Assembly: GCF_016756535.1 (NCBI RefSeq)
Contig: NZ_AP023247.1
Location: 5,642,501-5,706,500 of the forward strand
From: Mesorhizobium sp. 131-2-1
GTDB taxonomy: Bacteria > Pseudomonadota > Alphaproteobacteria > Rhizobiales > Rhizobiaceae
Direction of reading: 5' to 3'
Length of the DNA stretch: 64,000 bases
Part shown: positions 1 through 8,858 of the stretch, in pieces
Numbering within the stretch: the stretch's first letter is position 1
How the letters are laid out: each line of letters opens with the position of its first letter
Translations under genes and position numbers: made by a program
The notes under the pieces: generated by a model
What the model was told of the DNA's origin: nothing
Seen by the model: the letters and a program-made list of their open reading frames with translations, nothing else
Databases searched by the model: none

Positions 1-1186
1 GACGCGCGGCGTCGACATCGCCACCAAGCAGGATTTCTACCGGCTCTGTAACGAGATCGCGCGTGGCGGCCGCACACTGGTCTGGCACACGACCGAGGAC
101 GCCGAACTGCTCGCCTGCGACCGCGTGCTGGTGTTTGCCGGCGGACGCGTCGTGCGGGAACTGGCCGGCGAGGCGATCACGGAATCGGCGATCGTCGGCG
201 CCTCCTTCACCCAGCCGACGGACAAGCTCGCCGACGCCGGGCCAAAGGCGGCGACAGCTGCCGGACTTGCCCGGCGGCTGGTGAATGCGGCGCCCTTCAT
301 CGGCCTTGCCGCGGTGCTGGGCATCATGATCTCGGCCAATCCGGCCGTCGCCTCGATCTTCGGCCTCGACCTGCTGCTAATGCCGGCGCTGTCGCTGGTG
401 CTGGTGACGGCGGCTCAGATGTTCATCGTCGGCGGCAGCGAGATCGACCTCGGCGTCGGCGCCTTCGCCGGCCTGGTCAGCGTGCTCAGCGCCACGCTGC
501 TCTACGACCAGCCATGGCTCGGCGCGCTGGCGCTGGTGGCGGCGCTCGCCGCCTATGCAGGGCTCGGCGGCCTGATCCAGGCGCGCAAGATCCCCGCCAT
601 CGTCGTCACGCTCGGCGCCTCCTTCATCTGGGTGGGGATCGGCTATGCGCTGCAGCCGACGCCCGGCGGCGCCAGTCCCGACTGGCTGACGACGCTGTTC
701 GGCTGGTCGGTCGGCTTCATGCCGACCTCGATCATCCTCATCGCGGCCGTCGCGCTGATCGCGTTGGTCATCGACCGGCTGCCGCTCGGCGTGGTGCTGC
801 GCGGCTTCGGCAACAACCCGACGGCGATGATCCGCTCGGGCTGGTCGCCGACGCGCTATGCGCTGGTGCGCTATCTCATCGCCGGGCTGTTCGCGGGCGC
901 GGCCGGCCTGTCGCTGACGGCGATCAACACGGCAAGCGACATCAATTCCGGCAATTCCTTCACGCTGCTCAGCGTCGCTGCCGTGGTCATGGGCGGCTGC
1001 TCGCTGCTCGGCGGCATCATCTCGCCGGTCGGCGCCATCGCCGGCGCGGTGACGCTCTCGCTGATCGGCGCGTTGCTCGGCACGCTGAGCGTCAGCAGCG
1101 ACTACAACGCAGCCACGCAAGGGCTGATCCTGATCGCGCTGCTCACGCTGCGCAGCCTGACCACCGACCGCGGGAGCGAACAATGA
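1..1186 (+). CDS. Sugar ABC transporter, ATPase-permease fusion (5' partial)
   Basis: The frame is open from the window edge. The first 45 or so codons read like the end of a ribose-type ABC ATPase: TRGVDIATK matches the D-loop region and LLACDRVLVFAGGRVV the usual C-terminal segment. Without a stop it continues into a full RbsC-type permease with about eight or nine hydrophobic segments, including GGSEIDLGVGAFAGL. In most such systems these are separate proteins, so this looks like a natural fusion. The stop overlaps the next permease start (ATGA). Together with that permease it would form an inner-membrane importer, probably for D-apiose or a related sugar given the neighbours. The substrate is inferred from context only. 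Confidence 0.8.
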   Translation, partial: TRGVDIATKQDFYRLCNEIARGGRTLVWHTTEDAELLACDRVLVFAGGRVVRELAGEAITESAIVGASFTQPTDKLADAGPKAATAAGLARRLVNAAPFIGLAAVLGIMISANPAVASIFGLDLLLMPALSLVLVTAAQMFIVGGSEIDLGVGAFAGLVSVLSATLLYDQPWLGALALVAALAAYAGLGGLIQARKIPAIVVTLGASFIWVGIGYALQPTPGGASPDWLTTLFGWSVGFMPTSIILIAAVALIALVIDRLPLGVVLRGFGNNPTAMIRSGWSPTRYALVRYLIAGLFAGAAGLSLTAINTASDINSGNSFTLLSVAAVVMGGCSLLGGIISPVGAIAGAVTLSLIGALLGTLSVSSDYNAATQGLILIALLTLRSLTTDRGSEQ

Positions 1187-2208
1187 ACGCTCTAACCGCC
1201 TTCAGTATCTGGGCGCAGAGGAACCGCTGGATCTGGGCGGCGATCGGCGTGCTGCTTCTGTGGCTGGTGCTTTCGGTCGTCACCAACCGCTTCAGCCTCT
1301 CCAGCCTGTCCGGCATCATGCTGTCGGCATCGTTCCTGACGGTGGTCGGCATCGGCCAGATGTTCGTGGTGACGACGGGGCGCGGCAATATCGATCTCTC
1401 GGTCGCCTCGGTGATCACGCTCAGCGCCTTCGTCGCGCTGCTGACCATCAAGGGGCAGGATGCCAATCTCGCGATAGGTGTCGCCGCGGCCATCCTGCTC
1501 GGCCTCGCCGTCGGCGTGCTGAACTCGCTGCTGGTGGTCGGGCTCGGCATTCCGGCTATCATCGCGACGCTGGCGACCGGCTATGTGCTGGCAACGGCGA
1601 CGCTGCTGTCCAACCGGGCGATACCGGGTTTTGCCGTCAGCCCTACCCTGAAGACGTTGGCGAGCGGACGTGTCTGGGGCATGCCGATCATGGCCATCAT
1701 CGCCATTGTCGGGGTGGCGGCGACTTCGTTCGTGCTGCGCTACACCGTGTTCGGGCAGCTTCTGTCGGCGGTCGGCCAGAACCGCGCCGCGGCGCGGCTC
1801 GCCGCCATCAGGAACGGAAGGGTGATCGCGTCGGCCTTCATCATCTCCTCGGTGCTGGCCTCGCTCAACGGCCTGCTGCTCGGCGCCTATATTGGCGGCG
1901 CCTTCCTCGAGATGGGCCAGCCCTATCTGTTGCAGTCGATCGCCGCCGTGGTGCTCGGCGGAACGCTGATCTTCGGCGGCTCGGCAACCGCGCTGGGTAC
2001 CCTGTTCGCCAGCATCCTTCTGATCCTCATCGTCACCACCATGCAGATCATCGGCCTGCCGCCCGGCGTCCAGGACATCGTCCAGGGCATCGTCGTCATC
2101 TTCGTGCTGGCGCTGGCCGGACGCCAGGCCTTGACGCGGCGAGCGCCGACTGAGCCGGCAGCCGGCGATGCCAATCCCGCTGCGCAGGCCGGCGACCGGT
2201 CGGCTTGA
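1183..2208 (+). CDS. Sugar ABC transporter permease (RbsC-type)
   Basis: This 341-aa integral membrane protein has the fold of branched sugar permeases. It shows GQMFVVTTGRGNIDLSVAS in the conserved periplasmic region and AAVVLGGTLIFGGS near the end. The start is the ATG overlapping the previous stop; the longer open frame upstream is only a shadow of the fused ATPase-permease. The C-terminal 25 residues are Ala/Pro rich and likely cytoplasmic. It pairs with the fusion protein to form a two-permease importer. Substrate specificity cannot be read from the sequence, but the downstream genes belong to D-apiose degradation. Confidence 0.85.
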   Translation: MNALTAFSIWAQRNRWIWAAIGVLLLWLVLSVVTNRFSLSSLSGIMLSASFLTVVGIGQMFVVTTGRGNIDLSVASVITLSAFVALLTIKGQDANLAIGVAAAILLGLAVGVLNSLLVVGLGIPAIIATLATGYVLATATLLSNRAIPGFAVSPTLKTLASGRVWGMPIMAIIAIVGVAATSFVLRYTVFGQLLSAVGQNRAAARLAAIRNGRVIASAFIISSVLASLNGLLLGAYIGGAFLEMGQPYLLQSIAAVVLGGTLIFGGSATALGTLFASILLILIVTTMQIIGLPPGVQDIVQGIVVIFVLALAGRQALTRRAPTEPAAGDANPAAQAGDRSA

Positions 2209-2224
2209 AACGGGAATTAGGCTC

Positions 2225-2262
2225 TGGTCAAACCACCAAGTTGTGGTAGGGTGATTATACCA
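2225..2262. promoter_or_regulatory. Candidate GntR operator upstream of apnO
   Basis: The stretch holds TGGTCAAACCA, a perfect TGGT-N3-ACCA dyad of the type bound by FadR-subfamily regulators. Next comes ACCAC-N6-GTGGT, then TGGTAGGGTGATTATACCA. The last site shares ATTATACCAGTTG with a site before the binding-protein gene and TTATACCAG with one before oiaX. It lies 55-90 bp before apnO, so apnO may have its own promoter even though it follows the permease genes. The regulator is inferred to be the GntR protein encoded in the locus. Confidence 0.55.
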
Positions 2263-2316
2263 GTTGATAACGTGACGATCGGCGCGGCCATCGTTGGAAA
2301 TCGGGAGCAAGCATAG

Positions 2317-3144
2317 ATGACAACGATTGCGCTGTTCGGAGCCGGCGGGAAGATGGGCTACCGCCTGTCGACCAATTTTCGCGGATCGGACTATACGATC
2401 CGCCATGTCGAGGTGAGCGAGGCCGGCCGCGAGCGGCTGAAGACCGGACTTGGCTTCGATGCGGTCAGCGCCGACGAGGCGCTCAAGGGCGCTGATGTGG
2501 TGATCCTGGCCGTTCCGGACACCCATATCGGCAAGGTCGCGGCAAGCATCGAGAGCAAGCTGGCGGCGGGCACGATGGTGGTGGTGCTCGATGCGGCGGC
2601 GCCCTTCGCCGGCCACCTGCCCAACCGTCCCGACCTCACCTATTTCGTTACCCATCCCTGTCACCCGCCGATCTTCAACGACGAGACCGACATGGCGGCC
2701 AAGAAGGACTTCTTCGGCGGCGTCAAGGCCAAGCAGCATTTCGTCAGCGCCCTGATGCAGGGGCCGGAGGCGGACTACGCCAAGGGCGAGGCGATCGCCC
2801 GGATCATCTGGGCGCCAGTGATGCGCTCGCATCGTGTCACCGTCGAGCAGATGGCGCTGCTGGAACCCGGCCTTTCCGAGACGGTGTGCGCTTCGCTGCT
2901 GGTCGTGATGAAAGAGGCGATGGACGAAGTCGTGGCGCGCGGCGTCGAACGGCAGGCCGCACTCGACTTCCTGCTCGGCCACATGAACGTGCTCGGCGCC
3001 GTCATCTTCGGCGAAACCAAGGGCGTGTTCTCCGACGCCTGCAACAAGGCGATCGAATTCGGCAAGCCGGTGCTGATGCGCGACGACTGGAAGCGTGTCT
3101 TCGAACCGGAAGAGATCGCTGCGAGCATCCAGCGCATTACCTGA
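2317..3144 (+). CDS. apnO: D-apionate oxidoisomerase
   Basis: This 275-aa protein has an N-terminal Rossmann fold (LFGAGGKMGYRLS at residues 6-18) and the layout of 6-phosphogluconate-dehydrogenase-like enzymes. THPCHPPIFND in the middle is typical of the ApnO group. In the D-apiose pathway ApnO oxidises and isomerises D-apionate to 3-oxo-isoapionate. The assignment rests on the overall family resemblance and on co-location with ApsD, ApnL, OiaK and OiaX, which act before and after it. It starts at an ATG 108 bp after the permease stop, behind putative operator dyads. A generic NAD-binding dehydrogenase label would be the fallback. Confidence 0.8.
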   Translation: MTTIALFGAGGKMGYRLSTNFRGSDYTIRHVEVSEAGRERLKTGLGFDAVSADEALKGADVVILAVPDTHIGKVAASIESKLAAGTMVVVLDAAAPFAGHLPNRPDLTYFVTHPCHPPIFNDETDMAAKKDFFGGVKAKQHFVSALMQGPEADYAKGEAIARIIWAPVMRSHRVTVEQMALLEPGLSETVCASLLVVMKEAMDEVVARGVERQAALDFLLGHMNVLGAVIFGETKGVFSDACNKAIEFGKPVLMRDDWKRVFEPEEIAASIQRIT

Positions 3145-3153
3145 GGCGCTCCT

Positions 3154-3264
3154 CCTTCTCCCCTTGTGGAGATGCTCCAGTCTGCCGGCGACGGCGATCC
3201 TTCGCGCACCCCTCAACCGTCTCGGCGCTGCGCGCCGATACACCTTCTCCCACAGGGGAGAAGG
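3154..3264. repeat. Rhizobial intergenic palindrome (RIME-like)
   Basis: Left arm CCTTCTCCCCTTGTGG and right arm CCACAGGGGAGAAGG flank a loop rich in GCGCGCC-type sequence. The same arm motif recurs between hisZ and hisS in this window, which marks it as a dispersed repeat family of Rhizobiales genomes. It sits between apnO and the next transcription unit, where it could act as a terminator or mRNA-stabilising hairpin. Confidence 0.7.
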
Positions 3265-3306
3265 AAAGGCGTGAATCGCACATCAGATACATATCACCTG
3301 AAATAG

Positions 3307-4470
<1,164 letters not shown>

Positions 4471-4488
4471 GCCGGCATCACATCAATC

Positions 4489-4519
4489 GCAAGGGACGGA
4501 CCTCCGGTTCGTCCCTTGC
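4489..4519 (+). promoter_or_regulatory. Strong intercistronic stem-loop
   Basis: GCAAGGGACG pairs perfectly with CGTCCCTTGC, and the stem continues with GACC/GGTT pairing around a short loop. No U-run follows. Placed just after the binding-protein stop, it resembles the hairpins that protect or attenuate mRNA so that binding protein is made in excess of the membrane parts. That role is inferred. Confidence 0.7.
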
Positions 4520-4548
4520 CCAATTTCCGTGGGTGCTTCCTGACCGCC

Positions 4549-5208
4549 ATGCCGAACAAGCTGACCTGGTTGAGCTTCGCCGTGCCAATTCTTGCCGGAA
4601 TGGCCGGCCTCGGGCTCACCGCCTGCAAGATCCTGCCGACACCGTCGATGCAGGGCGGCGGCAACGCGCCGGCCTTCAATCCCGACAAGATGATCGAGGA
4701 CATCTGGGCGCCGAAGATAATCCCCTATCTGCAGCAGAAGGGCGGACCGTTCCCGGAAGTGCACGCCTTGGCCACCACCGATCCGGCTGCCGCCGGCGCC
4801 AAATACGGCAATCCGAACAAGCAGGCGAATTCGCCCTGGACCTTCGCGGTGCGGCTGGAGGGCAAGATCGTCGCCGCCAACACCCAGTCGCGCGCGGCGA
4901 CCATCGATGTCGATGTCGACGGCGACGGCAAGGCCGATGCGCGGGTGCAGATCGGACCGGCGGTGCGCGGCACCGCGCTGCGCGACAGCCTCGACTTCAT
5001 CCAGTTCAACGACTTTACCAACCAGATCGACTTCGCCCAGTTCGGCAAGGCATTCAACATTTATGCCGACAAGACGGCGCTGTCCAAGCTGCCGCGCGAG
5101 GCGCTCGAGGGCCGCAGCGCCAAGGTGCTCGGCGCCTATACGCTGGGCAGCGGCCAAGACCTGCCGCTGGTGACGCCGGCGGAGGCCGAGATCGGGCCGA
5201 AGCCATGA
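4549..5208 (+). CDS. DUF2291 family lipoprotein of sugar ABC transporter loci
   Basis: This 219-aa protein begins with a hydrophobic segment ending in LGLTAC, a good lipobox, so it is probably lipid-anchored. The rest matches the DUF2291 family of small periplasmic lipoproteins found almost only between binding-protein and ATPase genes of ribose-type transporters. An Asp-rich stretch (DVDVDGDGKADARVQ) could bind calcium. The ATG is preferred over a TTG 33 bp upstream because the signal peptide starts here. Its stop overlaps the ATPase start (ATGA). The function of the family is unknown. Confidence 0.85.
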   Translation: MPNKLTWLSFAVPILAGMAGLGLTACKILPTPSMQGGGNAPAFNPDKMIEDIWAPKIIPYLQQKGGPFPEVHALATTDPAAAGAKYGNPNKQANSPWTFAVRLEGKIVAANTQSRAATIDVDVDGDGKADARVQIGPAVRGTALRDSLDFIQFNDFTNQIDFAQFGKAFNIYADKTALSKLPREALEGRSAKVLGAYTLGSGQDLPLVTPAEAEIGPKP

Positions 5209-6764
5209 GCGCGGAAGCCGAGCGCGACGTCATCCTGAAGCTGGAGGATGTCTCCAAGGTCTATTCCGGCACGGTCGCGGTCAAGCGCGCCAATTTCGAG
5301 GTGCGCAGGGGCGCGGTCAACGTTCTGGTAGGCGAGAACGGCGCGGGCAAGTCGACGCTGATGAAGATCATCGCAGGCGTCGAGCAGCCGACCGCCGGAC
5401 GCATCCTGCTCGAGGGTGAAGACGTGTCGTTCGCCTCATCCGGCGATGCGGTGAACCGCGGCATCGGCATGGTGTTCCAGGAGCTCAACCTGTTCGGCAA
5501 CATGACGGTGGCGGAAAACATCTTCGCCACCCGCGAGATCACCAACCGGTTCCGCAAGATCGACCGCAAGGAGCAGGAACGCCGCGCGGCCGAATTCCTC
5601 GAAAGGCTGCAGGCCGGCATCCGCCCGGACATGCTCGTCGAGGATCTGCGCATCGGCCAGCAGCAGCTGGTCGAGATCGCCAAGGCGGTCTCCCTCGACG
5701 CGCGCATCCTGATCATGGACGAGCCGACCTCGGCGCTGAGTGCGGCGGAAGTCGAGATCCTGTTCAAGGTCATCGCCGATCTCAAGGCGCGCGGCGTCGC
5801 CATCGTCTACATCTCGCACCGGCTGGAAGAGCTGATCCGCATCGGCGACTACATCACCGTGCTGCGCGACGGCCGCATCACCGGCCAGGAGGACATGAGA
5901 CAAGTCGACACGCAGTGGATCGTGCGGCAGATGATCGGCTCCGATGCCAAGGATTTCGCCAAGGCCGACGGCCACGCTCCCGGCGAGGAGATCTTCCGCG
6001 CCGAAGAAATCTGCCTGCCGCGCGCGACCGGCGGGCTTGCGGTCGACCATGTCTCGCTGTCGCTCCGCGCCGGCGAGATCTTGGGCATCTACGGCCTGAT
6101 GGGCGCCGGGCGCAGCGAACTGTTCGACTGCATCATGGGCCGCCACGGCCATGCCACGGGTTCGATCTTCATCGATGGCAAAAAGGTAAGGGAACGCGAC
6201 ACGACGCGGCGCATCCGCCGTGGCCTCGCGCTGATCCCCGAAGACCGCCAGCGCGAAGGGCTGGTGTCGATCCTGTCCGTCGCCAGCAATCTGACGCTGG
6301 CCAGCCTGTCGCGCTTTGCCCGCCTGTTCCACATCCGCGGCGCCGAGGAAAGACAGGCGGTGGCCGGCATGGTGCGGGAGCTGGCGATCAAGGTCGCCGA
6401 CCCGGCGCAGGAGGTCTCGTCGCTGTCCGGCGGCAACCAGCAGAAGGTGGTGATCGGCAAGGCGCTGCTCACCGGTCCGAAGGTGCTGCTGATGGACGAG
6501 CCCAGCCGCGGGATAGATGTCGGCGCCAAGGCCGACGTTTTCCGCACTATGCGTAAACTGTCGCGCGACGGGCTCGGCATCCTGTTCGCCACTTCGGATC
6601 TCGATGAGGTAATGGCTCTGTCCGACCGCATCGCGGTGATGAGCAATGGAAAACTGACCGGCATGTTCGATCGCGCCGAGGCAACGGAAGCGGCGATCGT
6701 CGCCGCATCGGCGCTTGGCCACGGACCCGCAGGGCGGCCAACGGAGACAAACGCCCATGACTGA
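5205..6764 (+). CDS. Sugar ABC transporter double ATPase (RbsA-type)
   Basis: This 519-aa cytoplasmic protein has two ABC domains. The first has Walker A GENGAGKST (residues 43-51), signature LRIGQQQLVEIAKA and Walker B ILIMDEPTSAL. The second has the degenerate P-loop GLMGAGRSE usual in this family, then LSGGNQQKVVIGKAL and LLMDEPSRGID. The length is normal for RbsA/XylG/MglA. It overlaps its neighbours on both sides, so translation is likely coupled. It energises the permease that follows. Confidence 0.93.
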   Translation: MSAEAERDVILKLEDVSKVYSGTVAVKRANFEVRRGAVNVLVGENGAGKSTLMKIIAGVEQPTAGRILLEGEDVSFASSGDAVNRGIGMVFQELNLFGNMTVAENIFATREITNRFRKIDRKEQERRAAEFLERLQAGIRPDMLVEDLRIGQQQLVEIAKAVSLDARILIMDEPTSALSAAEVEILFKVIADLKARGVAIVYISHRLEELIRIGDYITVLRDGRITGQEDMRQVDTQWIVRQMIGSDAKDFAKADGHAPGEEIFRAEEICLPRATGGLAVDHVSLSLRAGEILGIYGLMGAGRSELFDCIMGRHGHATGSIFIDGKKVRERDTTRRIRRGLALIPEDRQREGLVSILSVASNLTLASLSRFARLFHIRGAEERQAVAGMVRELAIKVADPAQEVSSLSGGNQQKVVIGKALLTGPKVLLMDEPSRGIDVGAKADVFRTMRKLSRDGLGILFATSDLDEVMALSDRIAVMSNGKLTGMFDRAEATEAAIVAASALGHGPAGRPTETNAHD

Positions 6765-7821
6765 CATTCCGGCCAAGGCGGCTGCCCCCACCGCTTCCAG
6801 CGGTTCGCTGCTTCTTACATTGATGAAGCTCAGGACCTTCATCGCGCTGATCGCGGTGTTGGTGTTTTTCTCGATCGCCGCGCCCAATTTCCTGTCGGCG
6901 GCAAACCTTATCCTAATGGCCAAGCACGTGGCGCTGAACGCCTTCCTGGCCATGGGCATGACCTTCGTCATCATCACCGGCGGCATCGACCTGTCGGTCG
7001 GTTCCATCGTCGGCTTGTGCGGCATGGTTGCCGGCTATCTGGTGCTGAACGGCATCGACCTGCAGATCGGCTACACGATCTATTTCAACGTCGTCGAGAT
7101 CGCGCTGATCACGCTGGCCGTCGGCATAGCGATCGGCGCCGTCAACGGGCTGCTGATCACCAGGCTCAACGTCGCGCCGTTCATCGCCACGCTCGGCGTG
7201 CTCTATGTCTCGCGCGGCCTGGCGCTCTTGTCGTCCGATGGCCGCACTTTCCCCAATCTCGTCGGCAAGCCGGAACTCGGCACCACCGGCTTCGGCTATC
7301 TCGGCGCCGGCAAGCTGCTCGGCCTGCCGGTGTCGATCTGGATCCTGATCGTCGTCGCGCTGGGCGCGGCCTATCTCGCGAAATACACGCCGCTCGGCCG
7401 CCATATCTTTGCTGTCGGCGGCAACGAGCGGGCGGCGCGCATTTCGGGCGTGCGGGTCAACATGGTCAAGATGTTCGTCTACATGTTCTCCGGCTTCTGC
7501 GCGGCGATCGTCGGCCTGATCATCTCGTCCGAGCTGATGGCCTCGCATCCGGCGACGGGCGAGAGCTTCGAGCTCAACGCCATCGCGGCCGCGGTGCTTG
7601 GCGGCACCTCGATGTCGGGCGGGCGCGGCGCGATCGGCGGCACCATCGTCGGCGCCTTCGTCATCGGTATCCTCTCCGACGGACTGGTGATGATGGGGGT
7701 GAGCTCGTTCTGGCAGATGGTGATCAAGGGCCTCGTCATAATCGTCGCCGTCGTCGTCGACCAGGCGCAGCGCCGACTGCAAAGCCGCGTTACACTGATG
7801 CAGATGGCAAAGGTGGGCTGA
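6757..7821 (+). CDS. Sugar ABC transporter permease (RbsC-type)
   Basis: This 354-aa membrane protein has the hallmark FVIITGGIDLSVGSIVGL and AVLGGTSMSGGRGAIGG motifs of ribose-family permeases. The ATG lies 8 bp inside the end of the ATPase gene; the earlier open frame is overlap. As the only permease of this second transporter it probably works as a homodimer with the double ATPase upstream. It is followed 3 bp later by apsD, showing that uptake and first oxidation are co-expressed. Confidence 0.92.
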   Translation: MTDIPAKAAAPTASSGSLLLTLMKLRTFIALIAVLVFFSIAAPNFLSAANLILMAKHVALNAFLAMGMTFVIITGGIDLSVGSIVGLCGMVAGYLVLNGIDLQIGYTIYFNVVEIALITLAVGIAIGAVNGLLITRLNVAPFIATLGVLYVSRGLALLSSDGRTFPNLVGKPELGTTGFGYLGAGKLLGLPVSIWILIVVALGAAYLAKYTPLGRHIFAVGGNERAARISGVRVNMVKMFVYMFSGFCAAIVGLIISSELMASHPATGESFELNAIAAAVLGGTSMSGGRGAIGGTIVGAFVIGILSDGLVMMGVSSFWQMVIKGLVIIVAVVVDQAQRRLQSRVTLMQMAKVG

Positions 7822-7823
7822 GC

Positions 7824-8858
7824 ATGGCGGGGTTGCGGGGAGCGCTGATCGGCTGCGGCTTCTTTGCCGTCAACCAGATGCATGGCTGGCGCGACATCGA
7901 AGGCGCCTCGATCGTCGCCATCTGCGACCGCGATGCGGAACGGCTCAGGATCGTCGGCGACCAGTTCGGCATCGCGAGGCGCTATAGCGACGCGGCCGCC
8001 ATGTTTGCGAACGAGACGCTCGACTTTGTCGACATTGCCACCACCGCGCCCAGCCATCGGGCGCTGGTCGAGATGGCGGCCGCGCAACGCGTACCGGCGA
8101 TCTGCCAGAAGCCGTTCGCGCCGACGCTTGCCGATGCCAAGGCGATGGTGAAGGCTTGCGCGGACGCCGACGTGCCGCTGATGGTGCACGAGAATTTCCG
8201 CTGGCAGTCGCCGATCCAGGCGGTGCGCGCCGTGCTCGACAGCGGCGAGATCGGTACGCCGTTCTTCGGCCGCATCTCGTTCCGCTCCGCCTATGACGTG
8301 TTTTCCGGCCAGCCCTATCTGGCGACCGGCAAGCGCTTCATCATCGAGGATCTCGGCATCCACATTCTCGACATCGCGCGCTTCCTGCTCGGCGACGTCT
8401 CGACGATCACGACGCGGACCACGCGCGTCAATCCCGCCATTGCCGGCGAGGATGTCGCGACCATGCTGATGGATCATGCGAGTGGCGCCACATCCGTGGT
8501 CGATTGTAGCTATGCGACGAAACTTGCTGTCGAGCCGTTTCCGGAGACGCTGATCGAGATCGACGGCAGCGACGGCACGATCCGCCTGGCGCAGGGCTAC
8601 AAGCTTACTGTTACGGGCAAGAGCGGAACGGTGGTGAGCGACGTCTCGCCGCCGCTGCTCTCCTGGGCATCGCGTCCCTGGCACAACATCCAGGAAAGCG
8701 TCGTCGCGATCCAGCAGCACTGGGTCGACTGCCTGGCGACAGGAAAAGAACCTGCGACCTCCGGCGCCGACAATCTCAAGACCTTCGCGCTGGTCGAGGC
8801 CGCCTATGCGGGCGCGGCGAGCCGCGAGCCGGTCCACCTCGATGCCTTGCTGAAATGA
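7824..8858 (+). CDS. apsD: D-apiose dehydrogenase (Gfo/Idh/MocA family)
   Basis: This 344-aa enzyme has an N-terminal Rossmann domain (ALIGCGFFAVNQMHGW, residues 7-22) and the family EKP-like motif as CQKPFAP near residue 97. The C-terminal part is an alpha/beta domain with EDLGIHILDIARFLLG, whose His is the usual active-site position. In the apiose pathway ApsD oxidises D-apiose to D-apionolactone with NAD+. The placement right after the transporter and overlapping apnL (ATGA) fits. The exact substrate is inferred from the five-enzyme context; sequence alone would only say Gfo/Idh/MocA oxidoreductase. Confidence 0.82.
   Translation: MAGLRGALIGCGFFAVNQMHGWRDIEGASIVAICDRDAERLRIVGDQFGIARRYSDAAAMFANETLDFVDIATTAPSHRALVEMAAAQRVPAICQKPFAPTLADAKAMVKACADADVPLMVHENFRWQSPIQAVRAVLDSGEIGTPFFGRISFRSAYDVFSGQPYLATGKRFIIEDLGIHILDIARFLLGDVSTITTRTTRVNPAIAGEDVATMLMDHASGATSVVDCSYATKLAVEPFPETLIEIDGSDGTIRLAQGYKLTVTGKSGTVVSDVSPPLLSWASRPWHNIQESVVAIQQHWVDCLATGKEPATSGADNLKTFALVEAAYAGAASREPVHLDALLK

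Noticed and set aside
7479..8837. Long open frame antisense to the permease and apsD
   Set aside because: It spans two real genes on the other strand and has shadow composition.
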